Source: Acidobacteriota bacterium (GTDB lineage: Bacteria > Acidobacteriota > Vicinamibacteria > Vicinamibacterales > UBA2999). From it: a stretch of DNA of 64,000 nt. This document shows, in pieces, positions 7,643-17,159 of the stretch. The position numbers and the translations under genes were made by a program. The notes beneath the pieces are model-generated. The model did not search any database and was not told the DNA's origin. It saw only the letters and a list, made by a program, of their open reading frames with translations. The stretch lies in the NCBI GenBank assembly GCA_018000455.1, contig JAGNJW010000027.1, positions 1-64,000 on the forward strand, in the 5' to 3' direction. The stretch's first letter is position 1. Each line of letters begins with the position of its first letter.

Positions 7643-7710
7643 CGTCAGTTGACGATTGCCGATTGCACGCCCCGCCTTCGCCGAGGCTTCGGCGGGCAGG
7701 TGAGTACAAT
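7643..7710. repeat. Palindromic intergenic element between divergent genes
   Basis: The 141-base gap between the barrel gene and the amidohydrolase holds two palindromes. One is CGTCA-GT-TGACG (7643-7654), the other CGCCGA-GGCT-TCGGCG (7679-7694) inside CCCCGCCTTCGCC...GGCGGGCAGG. Read on the minus strand the second would encode PAEASAKAG, a string I recall from dispersed intergenic repeats in Acidobacteria assemblies. A TACAAT -10 (7705-7710) for the rightward gene lies at its edge. Only one copy is in this window, so its repeat nature is from memory. Confidence 0.45.
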
Positions 7711-7730
7711 GTGCCGGTTCGGAGGATGCC

Positions 7731-9338
7731 ATGTTCAGCAGGACCATCGTCACCCGCCTCGGCCTCGGTGTCGCCGCCGTGGTCGCCACCGTGTCGCTCT
7801 CGGCGCAACAGTTGCAGCCGACGCCCAACAGGAAGGCCGGCGAAGGCGAAGGCCCGTTCGACCGCATGGTCATCCGGGGCATCACCGTCATCGACGGCAC
7901 CGGCGCGCCGCCGCGCGGCCCGATGGACGTCGTGGTCGAGGGCGGTGTCATCAAGGAGGTGGCCAGCGTCGGCTTCCCCAAGGTGCCGATCGGCGATCGA
8001 CGGCCGGCCAAGGGCACCAAGGAGTTCGACGGCACGGGCATGTACCTGATGCCCGGGTTCGTCGACGCGCACGTGCACTGTGGCGGCGGCCAGGCCAATG
8101 TTCCCGAGTACGTCTACAAGCTGTGGCTGGCGTCTGGTGTCACCACCGTACGCGGCGTGCCCTGCGGTTCGATGGATTGGGATCTGGCGCAGCGGGAATT
8201 GAGCGCGAAGAACCAGATCGTGGCGCCGCGCATCTTCGCCTACCACCGGCCGTTCACCGGCGAGGGCTGGGATCGCACCCGGCCGCAGACGCCCGAGTCG
8301 GCGCGCGAGTGGGTGCGCTTTGCCGCCAAGAAGGGCGTCGATGGCCTCAAGCTCGGCGCCCACGACCCCGAAATCATGGCCGCGCTGCTCGACGAGGCGA
8401 AGAAGCACAACCTCGGGTCGACCGCGCACCTCGATCAGATGGGCGTCGGCCGCATGACGGCCCTCGACGCCTCGCGCCTCGGCCTCGGCGCGATGACGCA
8501 CTACTACGGGCTCTTCGAGTCGCTCTACAAGGACACCAGCATCCAGCCCTACGAGCCCGGCATCAACTACAACGACGAGCAGCACCGCTTCGGGCAGGTG
8601 GCGCGCAACTGGAACCGCATCCACCCACGCGGCAGCGAGAAGTGGAACGCGCTCATCAAGGAGTGGGTCGACGGCAAGTTCATCATCGACCCGACGATGA
8701 CGATCTATTCGGCCGGGCGCGACGTCATGCGCATGCGCAACGCCGACTGGCACGAGAAGTACACCATCCAGTCGCTGTGGGATTTCTACCAGCCCAACCG
8801 CTACGCGCACGGCGCCTACTGGTTCGACTGGACGACCGAAGACGAAGTGGCGTGGAAGAAGTTCTACCAGGTCTGGATGGACTTCATCCAGGACTTCAAG
8901 AACGCCGGCGGCCGCGTCACGACCGGCTCCGACTCGGGCTTCATCTACCAGACCTACGGCTTCGGCTACACGCTCGAGCTCGAGATGCTGCAGGAGGCGG
9001 GCTTCCATCCGCTCGAGGTCATTCGCTCGGCCACCTATTACGGCGCGCAGGCACTGCACGAGCCGAAGGGCAAGCCGATCGAGTTCGGGCTGGTTAGGGC
9101 GGGCCTGAAGGCCGACTTCGTGATCACGAAGGAGAACCCGCTGCAGAACTTCAAGACGCTCTACATCACGGGCGCGGTGCGGCTGGACGACGCCACCAAC
9201 AAGCCAGGGCGCGTCGGCGGCATCGATTACGTCATGAAGGACGGCATCCTCTACGACGCCAAGAAGCTCGCGGCGGATGTGGCGGCCATCGTGGCGACGT
9301 CGAAGAAGGCGGCGCCGAAGATGACGTCGCAGCAGTAG
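7731..9338 (+). CDS. Secreted amidohydrolase (imidazolonepropionase-like family)
   Basis: 535 residues. A signal peptide (residues 1-23, ending LSAQQ) precedes a metal-dependent amidohydrolase. The family metal motif is in LMPGFVDAHVHCGG, a TIM-barrel core follows (GVTTVRGVP, STAHLDQMG), and the late metal Asp is in TTGSDSGFIYQTYG. The C-terminal beta sandwich (GLKADFVITKENPL) is the usual urease-alpha-like cap. It probably acts in the periplasm on a cyclic amide, lactone or peptide derivative; the substrate cannot be told. A good GGAGG lies 6 bases before the ATG. Its 3' end overlaps the convergent histidine kinase gene by 107 bases. Confidence 0.88.
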   Translation: MFSRTIVTRLGLGVAAVVATVSLSAQQLQPTPNRKAGEGEGPFDRMVIRGITVIDGTGAPPRGPMDVVVEGGVIKEVASVGFPKVPIGDRRPAKGTKEFDGTGMYLMPGFVDAHVHCGGGQANVPEYVYKLWLASGVTTVRGVPCGSMDWDLAQRELSAKNQIVAPRIFAYHRPFTGEGWDRTRPQTPESAREWVRFAAKKGVDGLKLGAHDPEIMAALLDEAKKHNLGSTAHLDQMGVGRMTALDASRLGLGAMTHYYGLFESLYKDTSIQPYEPGINYNDEQHRFGQVARNWNRIHPRGSEKWNALIKEWVDGKFIIDPTMTIYSAGRDVMRMRNADWHEKYTIQSLWDFYQPNRYAHGAYWFDWTTEDEVAWKKFYQVWMDFIQDFKNAGGRVTTGSDSGFIYQTYGFGYTLELEMLQEAGFHPLEVIRSATYYGAQALHEPKGKPIEFGLVRAGLKADFVITKENPLQNFKTLYITGAVRLDDATNKPGRVGGIDYVMKDGILYDAKKLAADVAAIVATSKKAAPKMTSQQ

Positions 9339-10854
9339 CGCGCCGCGGCCAGGGGCAGGCGGGGGCGGGGTCTTGCGACTCCGCCCCTTCCACGTACGGC
9401 GCCTCGGGGGCCTCGGGAGCCGCCGTGCTGCGGCCCGGGAGCGTGATCTCGATCGTGGTGCCCGCCGGCGAGCTGGCGCCCACGCGAATGGTGCCGCCGA
9501 GCGCCCGCACGACCTCGCGGCAGATGGCGAGTCCAAGACCGGTACCGCCCGTGTGCCGGCGCCGCGATTCATCGAGCCGGAAGAAGCGTTCGAACACGCG
9601 TTCGTGGTCGGTCGCGGGAATCCCGGTCCCCTGGTCGTGCACCTCGATGGTCACGAGGGTCGGCGCCCAGGCGTCGGCCGCCGGCTCGGTCAGACGGGCC
9701 GTCACGCGCACCTCGCCGCCTTCGCGGTTGTAGTGCACGGCGTTGGCCACGACGTTGTCGATGATGCGCGAGACGAGGCCGGGATCGCCGTAGACACTCG
9801 TGCCGTCGAGAGCGTGACGGCTGAGCGTGACATGGCGCGCGACCGCTACCGCCGCCCAGCGCGCGAAGGCCTCGTCGACGACCGACCCGAGCGCCACCTC
9901 GCGCAGCGCGATCTCGTCGGCGCCCTCCTGCACCCGCGAGAGCAGCATCAGATCGCCGGCCAGTTCGGTGAGCACGGCCAGACGCCGGCGGACCACGACC
10001 AACGTCTCGCGGTAGCTCTCGGCCGTGCGCGGATGGCGCAGGGCCACATCGAGTTCGCCGGCCATCGCGGTGAGCGGGCTGCGCAGCTCGTGCGAGGCAT
10101 CGGCGGCGAAGCGCCGGTTGGCATCGAGGGCATGTTGGAGGCGATCGAGCATCGAGTTGAGCAGGGTGGTCATCCGCCCGACTTCGTCGTGAACCCGCGG
10201 CGTGTCCAGCCGCGCGTCGAAATGGCCCTGTGCAATCCAGGCCGCGCGCTCGGTGATCCGCGCCACCGGCGCCAGCGCCCGCGACGCCAGCAGGTAGCCG
10301 AGCCCCGCCGTCCCGGTCACGCTCACGAGCCAGACGCCGCCGAGCAGCCAGGAGAGGAACGCCAGGCCGCGGTCGACGTCATCGGCGAACAGGCCGACCG
10401 CCACGGCGAAGGGCTGCCCATCGCGCGAAGCGGTCAGCACGGCGAGGCGGGCGCGCCGGCCATCGACCTCGGCATCGACCATTGGCGCCTCGCCGGCCAA
10501 GGCCCGCCTGACCAGCTCGGGCGAGACGAGGCGCTCGTGGTTTCCGAGCGCCGTGGACTGCAGCACGAGCCTGCCGCTCTCGTCGAAGATCTGCACCAGC
10601 TTCTCGGTGAAGTCGCCGGCGTCGAGCTGGGTGAACGGCGCCTCGTGCAGGTGCACGTCGGTCGCACCATCGGTGGAGGAGGCGGCCTCGGTCGCCGCCA
10701 CCGTGCGCACGTGGCCATCGAGCCAGCGGTGCAGGTAGACGAACGCCCCGGCGTAGACGGCGACGTTGGCCAGGCCGAGCAGTACGCCCACGGCCAGCGT
10801 CCAGCGCAGCGTCAGACGCGCGCGGAACGATTGCAGCGGGGCCGGCGGCGTCAT
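9232..10854 (-). CDS. Sensor histidine kinase of the metal-efflux operon (CusS/CzcS-like)
   Basis: 540 residues. Two membrane helices (about 15-40, and 175-200 LLGGVWLVSVTGTAGLGYLL) bracket a periplasmic sensor domain, followed by HAMP (SRALAPVARITERA), the HisKA box with the phospho-acceptor His in ADASHELRSPL, and the ATPase boxes (N: NVVANAVHYN; G1: HDQGTGIP; G2: GGTGLGLAI). It should phosphorylate the response regulator encoded just upstream, with which it overlaps by 4 bases. The kinase normally ends near ITLPG. Here about 50 extra Pro/Ser/Arg-rich residues continue antisense into the 3' end of the neighbouring amidohydrolase gene, which suggests a lost stop or a frameshift. Confidence 0.92.
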   Translation of the reverse strand: MTPPAPLQSFRARLTLRWTLAVGVLLGLANVAVYAGAFVYLHRWLDGHVRTVAATEAASSTDGATDVHLHEAPFTQLDAGDFTEKLVQIFDESGRLVLQSTALGNHERLVSPELVRRALAGEAPMVDAEVDGRRARLAVLTASRDGQPFAVAVGLFADDVDRGLAFLSWLLGGVWLVSVTGTAGLGYLLASRALAPVARITERAAWIAQGHFDARLDTPRVHDEVGRMTTLLNSMLDRLQHALDANRRFAADASHELRSPLTAMAGELDVALRHPRTAESYRETLVVVRRRLAVLTELAGDLMLLSRVQEGADEIALREVALGSVVDEAFARWAAVAVARHVTLSRHALDGTSVYGDPGLVSRIIDNVVANAVHYNREGGEVRVTARLTEPAADAWAPTLVTIEVHDQGTGIPATDHERVFERFFRLDESRRRHTGGTGLGLAICREVVRALGGTIRVGASSPAGTTIEITLPGRSTAAPEAPEAPYVEGAESQDPAPACPWPRRATAATSSSAPPSSTSPRWPPHPPRASWRRRGCRPS

Positions 10855-11534
10855 GACTGCGCGCCCGCCTTCAGCATGTAGCCCAGGCCGCGTACGGTGT
10901 GGATGAGCGGCTCGGGGGAAAGGGCCAGCAGCTTGCGTCGCACGTAGCCCACGTAGACGTCCGCGTTGTTCGAGAGCGGGTCGTAGTCGCCCCCCCACAC
11001 GTGCTGCGCGAGCTGATCGCGCGTCACGACGGCCTCGGCACGGCGCACGAGGAAGGTGAGCAGGCGGTACTCGGTGGCCGTCAGGGTGACGGGGCGTCCG
11101 CTGACGCTCACCGTGTGTGCCACCGGGTCGATGGTGATGCCGGCGTACTCGAGCAGATGTGTCAGGTGGCGCGTGCGGCCGCGCCGTCCGACGGCCCTGA
11201 GGCGCGCCAGCAGCTCGTCGAAGACGAACGGCTTGACCAGCACGTCGTCGGCGCCGGCGTCGAGCGCCGTTACGCGGTCGGTCACGCCGTCGCGCGCCGT
11301 CACCACGATCACCGGCGTATCGACGCCGCGCGCCCGCATCTGCCGGCAGACGTCGAACCCGTCGAGGCCCGGCAGCATCAGATCGAGCACGACCACGTCG
11401 TACTCTTCGGCCGCGGCCAGATCCACGGCCGAGAGGCCGTCCTCGACCAGGTCCACGAGGTGGCGCTCCTCGCTGAGCCCGCGCACGATGAACCGGCTGA
11501 TTTCCGGATCGTCTTCGACGACGAGCACACGCAT
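10851..11534 (-). CDS. OmpR/PhoB-family response regulator (CusR/CzcR-like)
   Basis: 227 residues. The receiver domain (residues 1-120) shows the acidic pair EDD at 7-9, the phospho-Asp in VVLDLMLPG, the conserved Thr in VIVVTARDG and the Lys in VLVKPF. The winged helix (about 130-222) has the TATEYRLLTFLVRR and HTVRGLGYML blocks of the OmpR/PhoB class. The gene starts 10 bases after the pump gene and overlaps the kinase gene, so the regulator is made from the operon it presumably controls. The likely signal is a divalent metal ion, by analogy with CzcR/CusR. Confidence 0.93.
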   Translation of the reverse strand: MRVLVVEDDPEISRFIVRGLSEERHLVDLVEDGLSAVDLAAAEEYDVVVLDLMLPGLDGFDVCRQMRARGVDTPVIVVTARDGVTDRVTALDAGADDVLVKPFVFDELLARLRAVGRRGRTRHLTHLLEYAGITIDPVAHTVSVSGRPVTLTATEYRLLTFLVRRAEAVVTRDQLAQHVWGGDYDPLSNNADVYVGYVRRKLLALSPEPLIHTVRGLGYMLKAGAQS

Positions 11535-11544
11535 GGCAGGTCCG

Positions 11545-14500
11545 TCACTCGGAGGCGGCGGCCTCGCGGCGCTCCACCCACGCCTCCAGCATGCCGTACA
11601 GCGTGGGCAGCACGATCAGGGTCAGCAGTGTCGAGGTCACGATGCCGCCGATGACGACCGTGGCCAGCGGCCGCTGGACCTCCGAACCCGCGCCGGTCGA
11701 GAGGGCCATCGGCAGGAAGCCGATCGCCGCCACCAACGCCGTCATGAGCACGGGTCGCAGGCGCGCGGCGGCACCTTGCAGGGTCGCGTCCTGGACGCCG
11801 AGCCCCTCCTCGTCGCGCAGCCCGCGGATGGCCGCGATCATGACGACGCCGTTCAGGACGGCAACGCCGAAGAGGGCGATGAAGCCGACCGAAGCCGACA
11901 AGTTCAGCGTGATGCCGCGGAGCCACAGCGCCGCGATGCCGCCGACTGCCGCAAACGGCACGTTCACGAGGATGAGCAACGCCCAGCGCACCTTGTGGAA
12001 GGTGGCAACCAGCAGCACGAAGATGATGGCGAGCGAGAGCGGCACCACGACGGCCAGCCGGGCCGTGGCGCGCTGCTGGTTCTCGAACTGGCCGCCCCAG
12101 GTGAGGTAGTAGCCGGTCGGGAGCACGACCGCCGCCGCCAGCTGCCGTTGCGCCTCGGCCACGAAACTGCCGACGTCGCGCCCGCGGACGTTCGTCTGCA
12201 CGATCAGCCGGCGTTCGCCGTTTTCATGGTTGACCGCTTCGGGGGTGGCCGCCGCGCGCACCTCGGCCAGCCGGCTGAGCGGCACGCGTTCGCCGCCCGG
12301 CGCCGCCACGACGAGTTGCCCGATCGTGTCGGGCGACTGGCGCACGGCGTCGGGCAGCCGGACGACGAGGGGGAAGCGGCGCGCCCCTTCGAGCACCTCG
12401 GTGACCTGGCGACCGCCGATGGCGGTTTCCACCACTTCCTGCACGTCGTTCACGTGCAGGCCGTAGCGGGCGAGCGCGTCGCGGTCGAGGCCGATCTCGA
12501 TCTGCGCCGCGCCCGACAGGATCTCCACCTGTGCATCGGCGTTGCCGGGCACTTGTGCGACGACGCGCAGCACCTGGCCGCCGAGCCGCTCGAGCACAGC
12601 GGCATCCGGCCCGAAGATCTTCACGGCCACGTCGGCCTTGACTCCCGACACCACTTCGTCGAGGCGCATCGCCATCGGCTGCGTGAAGCTGACCTCGAGG
12701 CCGGGCACGTGCGACAGCGCCTCGGCCATCGCATCCACGAGCTCAGCTTTGGTGCGGCCGCTTGCCCAATCGTCCTCGGGGTGCAGCAGCACGTAGACGT
12801 CGCCCTGGTAGATGCCCATCGCCTCGGTTGCCAGATCCGGCCGCCCCAGCTTGGTCACGATCTGCGAGACCTCTGGAAAGGCCTTGAGCACGATTTGCTC
12901 GACCCGGGTCGAGATCTCGACCGACTCGGCCAGCGACACCGACGGCAGTTTGCGGGTCTCGATGAGGAGGGATCCTTCGTCGAGCCGCGGCATGAACTCG
13001 GTGCCGAGGAAGGGCACCGAGCCGAGGGCCACGGTGATGACGGCGGCGGCGGCGGCGATTGTCAGCAGCGGATGCCGCATGTGGATGCCGAGCAGCCGCA
13101 CGTAGTAGGTGCGCAGCCGGACGAACCACGGTTCGTCGGTGTGATGGCCGGCGAGCGGCAGCAGGTACGACGAGACGACGGGTACGGCGGTGAGCGAGAG
13201 CAGCAGCGACCCGACGAGCGCCGAGCACACCGTGATCGCCATCGGGCGGAACATCTTCCCCTCGAGGCCCTCGAGCGTAAAGATCGGCAGGTAGACGGCG
13301 ATGATGATGAGCACGCCGAACAGCACCGGGCGGGCCACTTCGGCGGCCGCGCTGCGGAAGAGGTCGAGCCGGATACCGGGCCGGTCGTGAGGGTCGGCGG
13401 CGGCCAGCCGCTCACCAACGCCGACCCGCCGGCGCACGAAATTCTCCATCATGACGACCGCGCCGTCGACAATCAGGCCGAAGTCGATGGCGCCGAGCGA
13501 CATCAGGTTGGCCGACACGCCGAAGAGCCGCATGCCGATGAAGCCGACCAGCATCGAAACGGGGATCACGGCTGCGACGATGAGCGAGGCGCGCACGTCA
13601 CGGAGGAACAGGAACAGCACGAGCACGACGAGCACGCTGCCTTCGAGCAGGTTCTTCGTGACGGTGGCCGTCGTGCGGTCGATGACCTCCGTCTGGTCGT
13701 AGTACGGCTCGATCGTCATGCCGGTCGGAAGCGTGGCCGCGATCTCGGCCATCCGCGTCTTGACGCGGCCGGCGAGTTCCCGCGCGTTCTCGCCCTTCAG
13801 CATGATGACCATGCCGCCGACGACCTCACCCTGGCCGTTGCGCGTGACGGCGCCGTTGCGCAGGCCCGGGGCGACCTCGACGGTGGCTACGTCCCGCACG
13901 AGCACCGGCACGCCGCCGTGGGCGGCGAGCACCACCCGTTCGATGTCAGACGCGTCGGTCAGCAGGCCCACGCCGCGCACCGTGTAGCGTTCGGCGTGGT
14001 GCTCGATGAAGCCGCCGCTGAACGACTGGTTGTTGTCGGCCACGGCGCGCAACACGTCGCCGAGGGCGAGGCCGTACTGATCGAGTCGGGCCGGGTCGAC
14101 CACGACCTGGAACTGCTTGCTGAGGCCCCCCCAGGTGTTCACTTCGCTGACCCCCGAGACCGAGCGCAGGCGCGTGCGCACTTCCCAGTCGTGCGTCGTC
14201 TTGGCGTCCATCGCGTCGATGCCCTCGCCGGTGACGACGTACTGATAGATCTCGCCGAACGCCGTCGCGACCGGGCCGAGCACCGGCTGGAGGCCCTGGG
14301 GAATGCGGCCGCGCACATCGGCCAGCCGCTCGGTCACGAGCTGGCGGGCGAGGTAGATGGGCACGGCGTCGTCGAACACCACCGTGACCATCGACAGGCC
14401 GAACTTCGAGACCGAGCGCACCTCATTGGTGTTCGGCACGCCCATGAGGGCCGTCTCGATGGGATACGAGACGCGCTGTTCCACCTCGGGCGCGGCCAGG

Positions 14501-14718
14501 CTCGGCGCCTCGGTGATGACGACCACCTGATTGTTGGTGAGATCCGGGAAGGCCTCGACCGGCAGGTCGCGCACGGCGAGCACGCCGGTGACGATGAGCG
14601 CCGCGAGGCACAGCAGGACGAAGACCCGCTGGCCCAGCGTGGCGTGGACGAACCGTTCGACCCCGCCCACGGCGGGCCGTTCGACTCCGCTCGCATCGCG
14701 CCGCTCGACTGCGTCCAT
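11545..14718 (-). CDS. Heavy-metal RND efflux pump (CzcA/CusA family, HME1-like)
   Basis: 1057 residues, the usual size for an RND inner-membrane proton antiporter. The fourth helix carries DFGLIVDGAVVMMEN (around residue 410), which matches the HME-RND signature DFG-x3-DGA-x3-EN of pumps for Zn, Co, Cd or Ni rather than the Cu/Ag type. Other family blocks are present: FPDLTNNQVVVITEAP near the N-terminus and NVPFAAVGGIAALWLRGI near the C-terminus. It exports cations from periplasm or cytosol through the HlyD-like adaptor and TolC-like channel encoded upstream. The ATG at 14718 follows the adaptor stop by 2 bases; the frame further upstream is shadow. Confidence 0.95.
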   Translation of the reverse strand: MDAVERRDASGVERPAVGGVERFVHATLGQRVFVLLCLAALIVTGVLAVRDLPVEAFPDLTNNQVVVITEAPSLAAPEVEQRVSYPIETALMGVPNTNEVRSVSKFGLSMVTVVFDDAVPIYLARQLVTERLADVRGRIPQGLQPVLGPVATAFGEIYQYVVTGEGIDAMDAKTTHDWEVRTRLRSVSGVSEVNTWGGLSKQFQVVVDPARLDQYGLALGDVLRAVADNNQSFSGGFIEHHAERYTVRGVGLLTDASDIERVVLAAHGGVPVLVRDVATVEVAPGLRNGAVTRNGQGEVVGGMVIMLKGENARELAGRVKTRMAEIAATLPTGMTIEPYYDQTEVIDRTTATVTKNLLEGSVLVVLVLFLFLRDVRASLIVAAVIPVSMLVGFIGMRLFGVSANLMSLGAIDFGLIVDGAVVMMENFVRRRVGVGERLAAADPHDRPGIRLDLFRSAAAEVARPVLFGVLIIIAVYLPIFTLEGLEGKMFRPMAITVCSALVGSLLLSLTAVPVVSSYLLPLAGHHTDEPWFVRLRTYYVRLLGIHMRHPLLTIAAAAAVITVALGSVPFLGTEFMPRLDEGSLLIETRKLPSVSLAESVEISTRVEQIVLKAFPEVSQIVTKLGRPDLATEAMGIYQGDVYVLLHPEDDWASGRTKAELVDAMAEALSHVPGLEVSFTQPMAMRLDEVVSGVKADVAVKIFGPDAAVLERLGGQVLRVVAQVPGNADAQVEILSGAAQIEIGLDRDALARYGLHVNDVQEVVETAIGGRQVTEVLEGARRFPLVVRLPDAVRQSPDTIGQLVVAAPGGERVPLSRLAEVRAAATPEAVNHENGERRLIVQTNVRGRDVGSFVAEAQRQLAAAVVLPTGYYLTWGGQFENQQRATARLAVVVPLSLAIIFVLLVATFHKVRWALLILVNVPFAAVGGIAALWLRGITLNLSASVGFIALFGVAVLNGVVMIAAIRGLRDEEGLGVQDATLQGAAARLRPVLMTALVAAIGFLPMALSTGAGSEVQRPLATVVIGGIVTSTLLTLIVLPTLYGMLEAWVERREAAASE

Positions 14719-14720
14719 GG

Positions 14721-15935
14721 CTACTCGTCCCCAGGCGCCGGCGCGGTCATCGCCGACTTCAGCAGGAAGGCACCGGAGGTGGCGACGATGTCGCCCTCGT
14801 TCAGGCCGCGCACGATTTCGACATCGCCGTCGACGGTCGCGCCGGTCGTGACGGCGCGGCGGGCGAACTGGTCGGCGCCGGCGCGCACGAACACCACCGA
14901 CTCGCCGTCCATCGTCTGCAGCGCCCGCGACGGCACGACCAGCACACGGCGCGGCGCCGTGGCGGCGATCGACACGGTGACGAGCATCTCCGGCTTGAGC
15001 TTGCGGCCGGGATTGGGCGTCTCGATGCGCAAGGTGACCCGGCGCGTCTCCGGGCTCACGACGTCGCCGACGGTGGCGAGCCTGCCGGGGAAGGACTCGT
15101 CGGGATAAGCGGGCGCCTTCACCGTGACGGGCCGGCCGGTGACGACCTGGCCGACCAATGTCTCGTCGATCTCGGCCGTGACCCAGACGCGCGAGAGATC
15201 CGAGATGACGATGAGCGGCGTGCCCGGCGTGACGGTCGACCCCACCGTGGCCAGTCGTTCGATCACGACGCCGCCAAAGGGCGCCACCACCGGTACGTCT
15301 TCGTGCTTGAGCGGATCGGCGTCGGGAGTGGCGACGATCCCGTAGTGCGCCAGTTCCTGCGCGGTGCGCGTGATCTCGGCTTTCACCGCGACGAGTGCCT
15401 GCGTCGCGGTGGTGAGGTCGGCGCGCGAGCGTTCCAGTTCCTGCGGCGAGAGCGCCTTGTCGGCCACCAGCTGGGCGGCCCGACTCTCGGCCGTGCGCGC
15501 GTAGGCCAGTTCGGTTTCGGCCCGCCGCTGCCCGGCCAGGCCCGTGAAGTAGGCCGCCCACGCGTCGTGGACGACGTGGCTGTGCAGCTGCGCCACGATG
15601 GCTCCGCGTGTCACCGTGTCGCCGGGCTGCGCATCGAGCCGGTGCACGATGCCCTCGACGAGGGAGCCGAGGCGCGCGGTCCGGCGTTCGTCGAAGGTGA
15701 CCCGGCCGACGGCCTCGAGCGGGTCGGCGCGCTCGACCAAGCGCGCGGCGATGGTCTCGATGCCCGCGGCAGCCGCGTCGCGGGCATCGACCTGCACCGA
15801 TGACGGCGCGGCAGTGGAGGTGGCGGGGTCTGGTGCGTCCGCCGGGGCGGAGCTACTGCTTCCGCACCCCAGGGTCGTGAGGAGCGGCACGGTAGCGGCA
15901 AGCGCCGCCAGCGCGCGGACCAACGAAGACGTCAT
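14721..15935 (-). CDS. Periplasmic adaptor (HlyD/CzcB/CusB-like) of the metal pump, lipoprotein
   Basis: 404 residues. A lipoprotein signal ends in TTLGC (Cys24). The mature part has the membrane-fusion-protein plan: a lipoyl-like half (SLVEGIVHRLDAQPGDTV), a helical hairpin (about residues 125-190, with SPQELERSRADL), the second lipoyl half (VVAPFGGVVIERLA) and a barrel (VWVTAEIDETLVGQVV). It bridges the RND pump to the outer-membrane channel. It overlaps the TolC-like gene by 4 bases and precedes the pump by 2 bases, so the three are translationally linked. No His-rich metal tail is visible. Confidence 0.93.
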   Translation of the reverse strand: MTSSLVRALAALAATVPLLTTLGCGSSSSAPADAPDPATSTAAPSSVQVDARDAAAAGIETIAARLVERADPLEAVGRVTFDERRTARLGSLVEGIVHRLDAQPGDTVTRGAIVAQLHSHVVHDAWAAYFTGLAGQRRAETELAYARTAESRAAQLVADKALSPQELERSRADLTTATQALVAVKAEITRTAQELAHYGIVATPDADPLKHEDVPVVAPFGGVVIERLATVGSTVTPGTPLIVISDLSRVWVTAEIDETLVGQVVTGRPVTVKAPAYPDESFPGRLATVGDVVSPETRRVTLRIETPNPGRKLKPEMLVTVSIAATAPRRVLVVPSRALQTMDGESVVFVRAGADQFARRAVTTGATVDGDVEIVRGLNEGDIVATSGAFLLKSAMTAPAPGDE

Positions 15936-17149
15936 GGCAGGGGTTCCTCTCCAGCGGCCAGTCGCGCGTCGATGACGGCGGAAATGGCGTCGAGCTCAAG
16001 TGTCAGCGTGACGAGCGCGGCGTCGATGAACACGCGTTCTGCGTCCACGAGTCGCAGCACGTCCATGGCGCCGGCGGCGAAGGCGGCGCGGGCGGAGTCA
16101 CGCGCGCCGCGGGCCGGCTCGACGAGCAGACGCTCGGCGTCGGCGGCCCGGCCTGTCAGTGTGGTTGCCGCAGCGAGCGCGGCCGCCAGATGGCCATGCA
16201 ACCGACGCACGGTGGCGTCGCGGTCCCGTTCGGCGGCGCGCAATTGGCCACCGGCCATGGCGCGGGCAACGCCGTTGCGGTCGAAGAGGGGAATCGGCAC
16301 CGAGACAGCAACGACGCCCGTGTTGTAACCGCTCGTGCGCTTCACGCCGGCGTTCACCGAGAAGTCTGGCACGCCGCGCGCCTGCTCCACCGTCGCGGCC
16401 GCGCGCGCCGCCTCCACCGCGCTCGTCGCCGCGGCGAGTTCGGGATGCGACGGCGGTACCATGGCCTCGGCCGGTGCCGCCGGCACCACCGGACGCAGCA
16501 ACTGGTCGGCGCCGACGTCCATGCCGAGCGACGCGCCGAGGGTTGCAAGGGCGCGTGCGGCGGCCAGCTCCGCCCGCGTGCGACTGACCACGGCACGGGC
16601 TTCCTCGGTGCGCAGCTTCAGCAGGTCCGCCTCAGGCGCCGAGCCCACCTCCACCCGGCGACCGACGACGCGGGTGGCTTCGGCCAGGCTGTCGGCGTGT
16701 GTCGCCAGCGCCCGCGCCTCCTCGCGATGGCGCAGCGCCGCCAGGTAGTCGGCCGTCACGGTGCGCGCGATTTCTTGCCAAGCCAGGGCTTCGACGGCGG
16801 TCGCCGAACCGATTGTGGCCGCTGCCACCGCGCGTCTGGCGCCGCGCTTGCCGCCAAGCTCCACGGTCTGCGTAAGGGTCGCAAACAGATCGAGGGGCAG
16901 ACCGCCTGGAGCGCCGGAGGCCCAGTTCTCCGAACGCAGTTCAACGAACGGGTTGAGGGGGCGTCCAGCCACGGCGCTCGCGTCGCGGGCGCCCTCGATA
17001 CGGGCGCGAGCAGCCGCCAGGGCCGGCGACTCGGTGCGTGCCCGGCTGAGTGCCTCGGCGAGCGTGAACGCAGTGCCGGCTGACTGCGCGGCGGCCGGAA
17101 GGCTGATGGCCCCGCAGACGAGCGCCAGCCAGAGAATCCGTGTGAGCAT
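15932..17149 (-). CDS. TolC-like outer-membrane efflux protein (CzcC/CusC-like)
   Basis: 405 residues. A signal peptide (LWLALVCGAISLPAAAQ) is followed by two outer-membrane efflux protein repeats, with the typical FTLAEALSRARTESPAL opening and PIPLFDRNGVARA in the second half. It forms the outer-membrane duct of the tripartite pump. It is the first gene of the five-gene minus-strand operon. A TATAAG hexamer at 17165-17160 lies 10 bases before the ATG, and just upstream is a tandem pair of CCG(G)CATGAGA repeats at 17172-17192 that could bind the response regulator. Confidence 0.92.
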   Translation of the reverse strand: MLTRILWLALVCGAISLPAAAQSAGTAFTLAEALSRARTESPALAAARARIEGARDASAVAGRPLNPFVELRSENWASGAPGGLPLDLFATLTQTVELGGKRGARRAVAAATIGSATAVEALAWQEIARTVTADYLAALRHREEARALATHADSLAEATRVVGRRVEVGSAPEADLLKLRTEEARAVVSRTRAELAAARALATLGASLGMDVGADQLLRPVVPAAPAEAMVPPSHPELAAATSAVEAARAAATVEQARGVPDFSVNAGVKRTSGYNTGVVAVSVPIPLFDRNGVARAMAGGQLRAAERDRDATVRRLHGHLAAALAAATTLTGRAADAERLLVEPARGARDSARAAFAAGAMDVLRLVDAERVFIDAALVTLTLELDAISAVIDARLAAGEEPLP

Positions 17150-17159
17150 GTCACCACGA

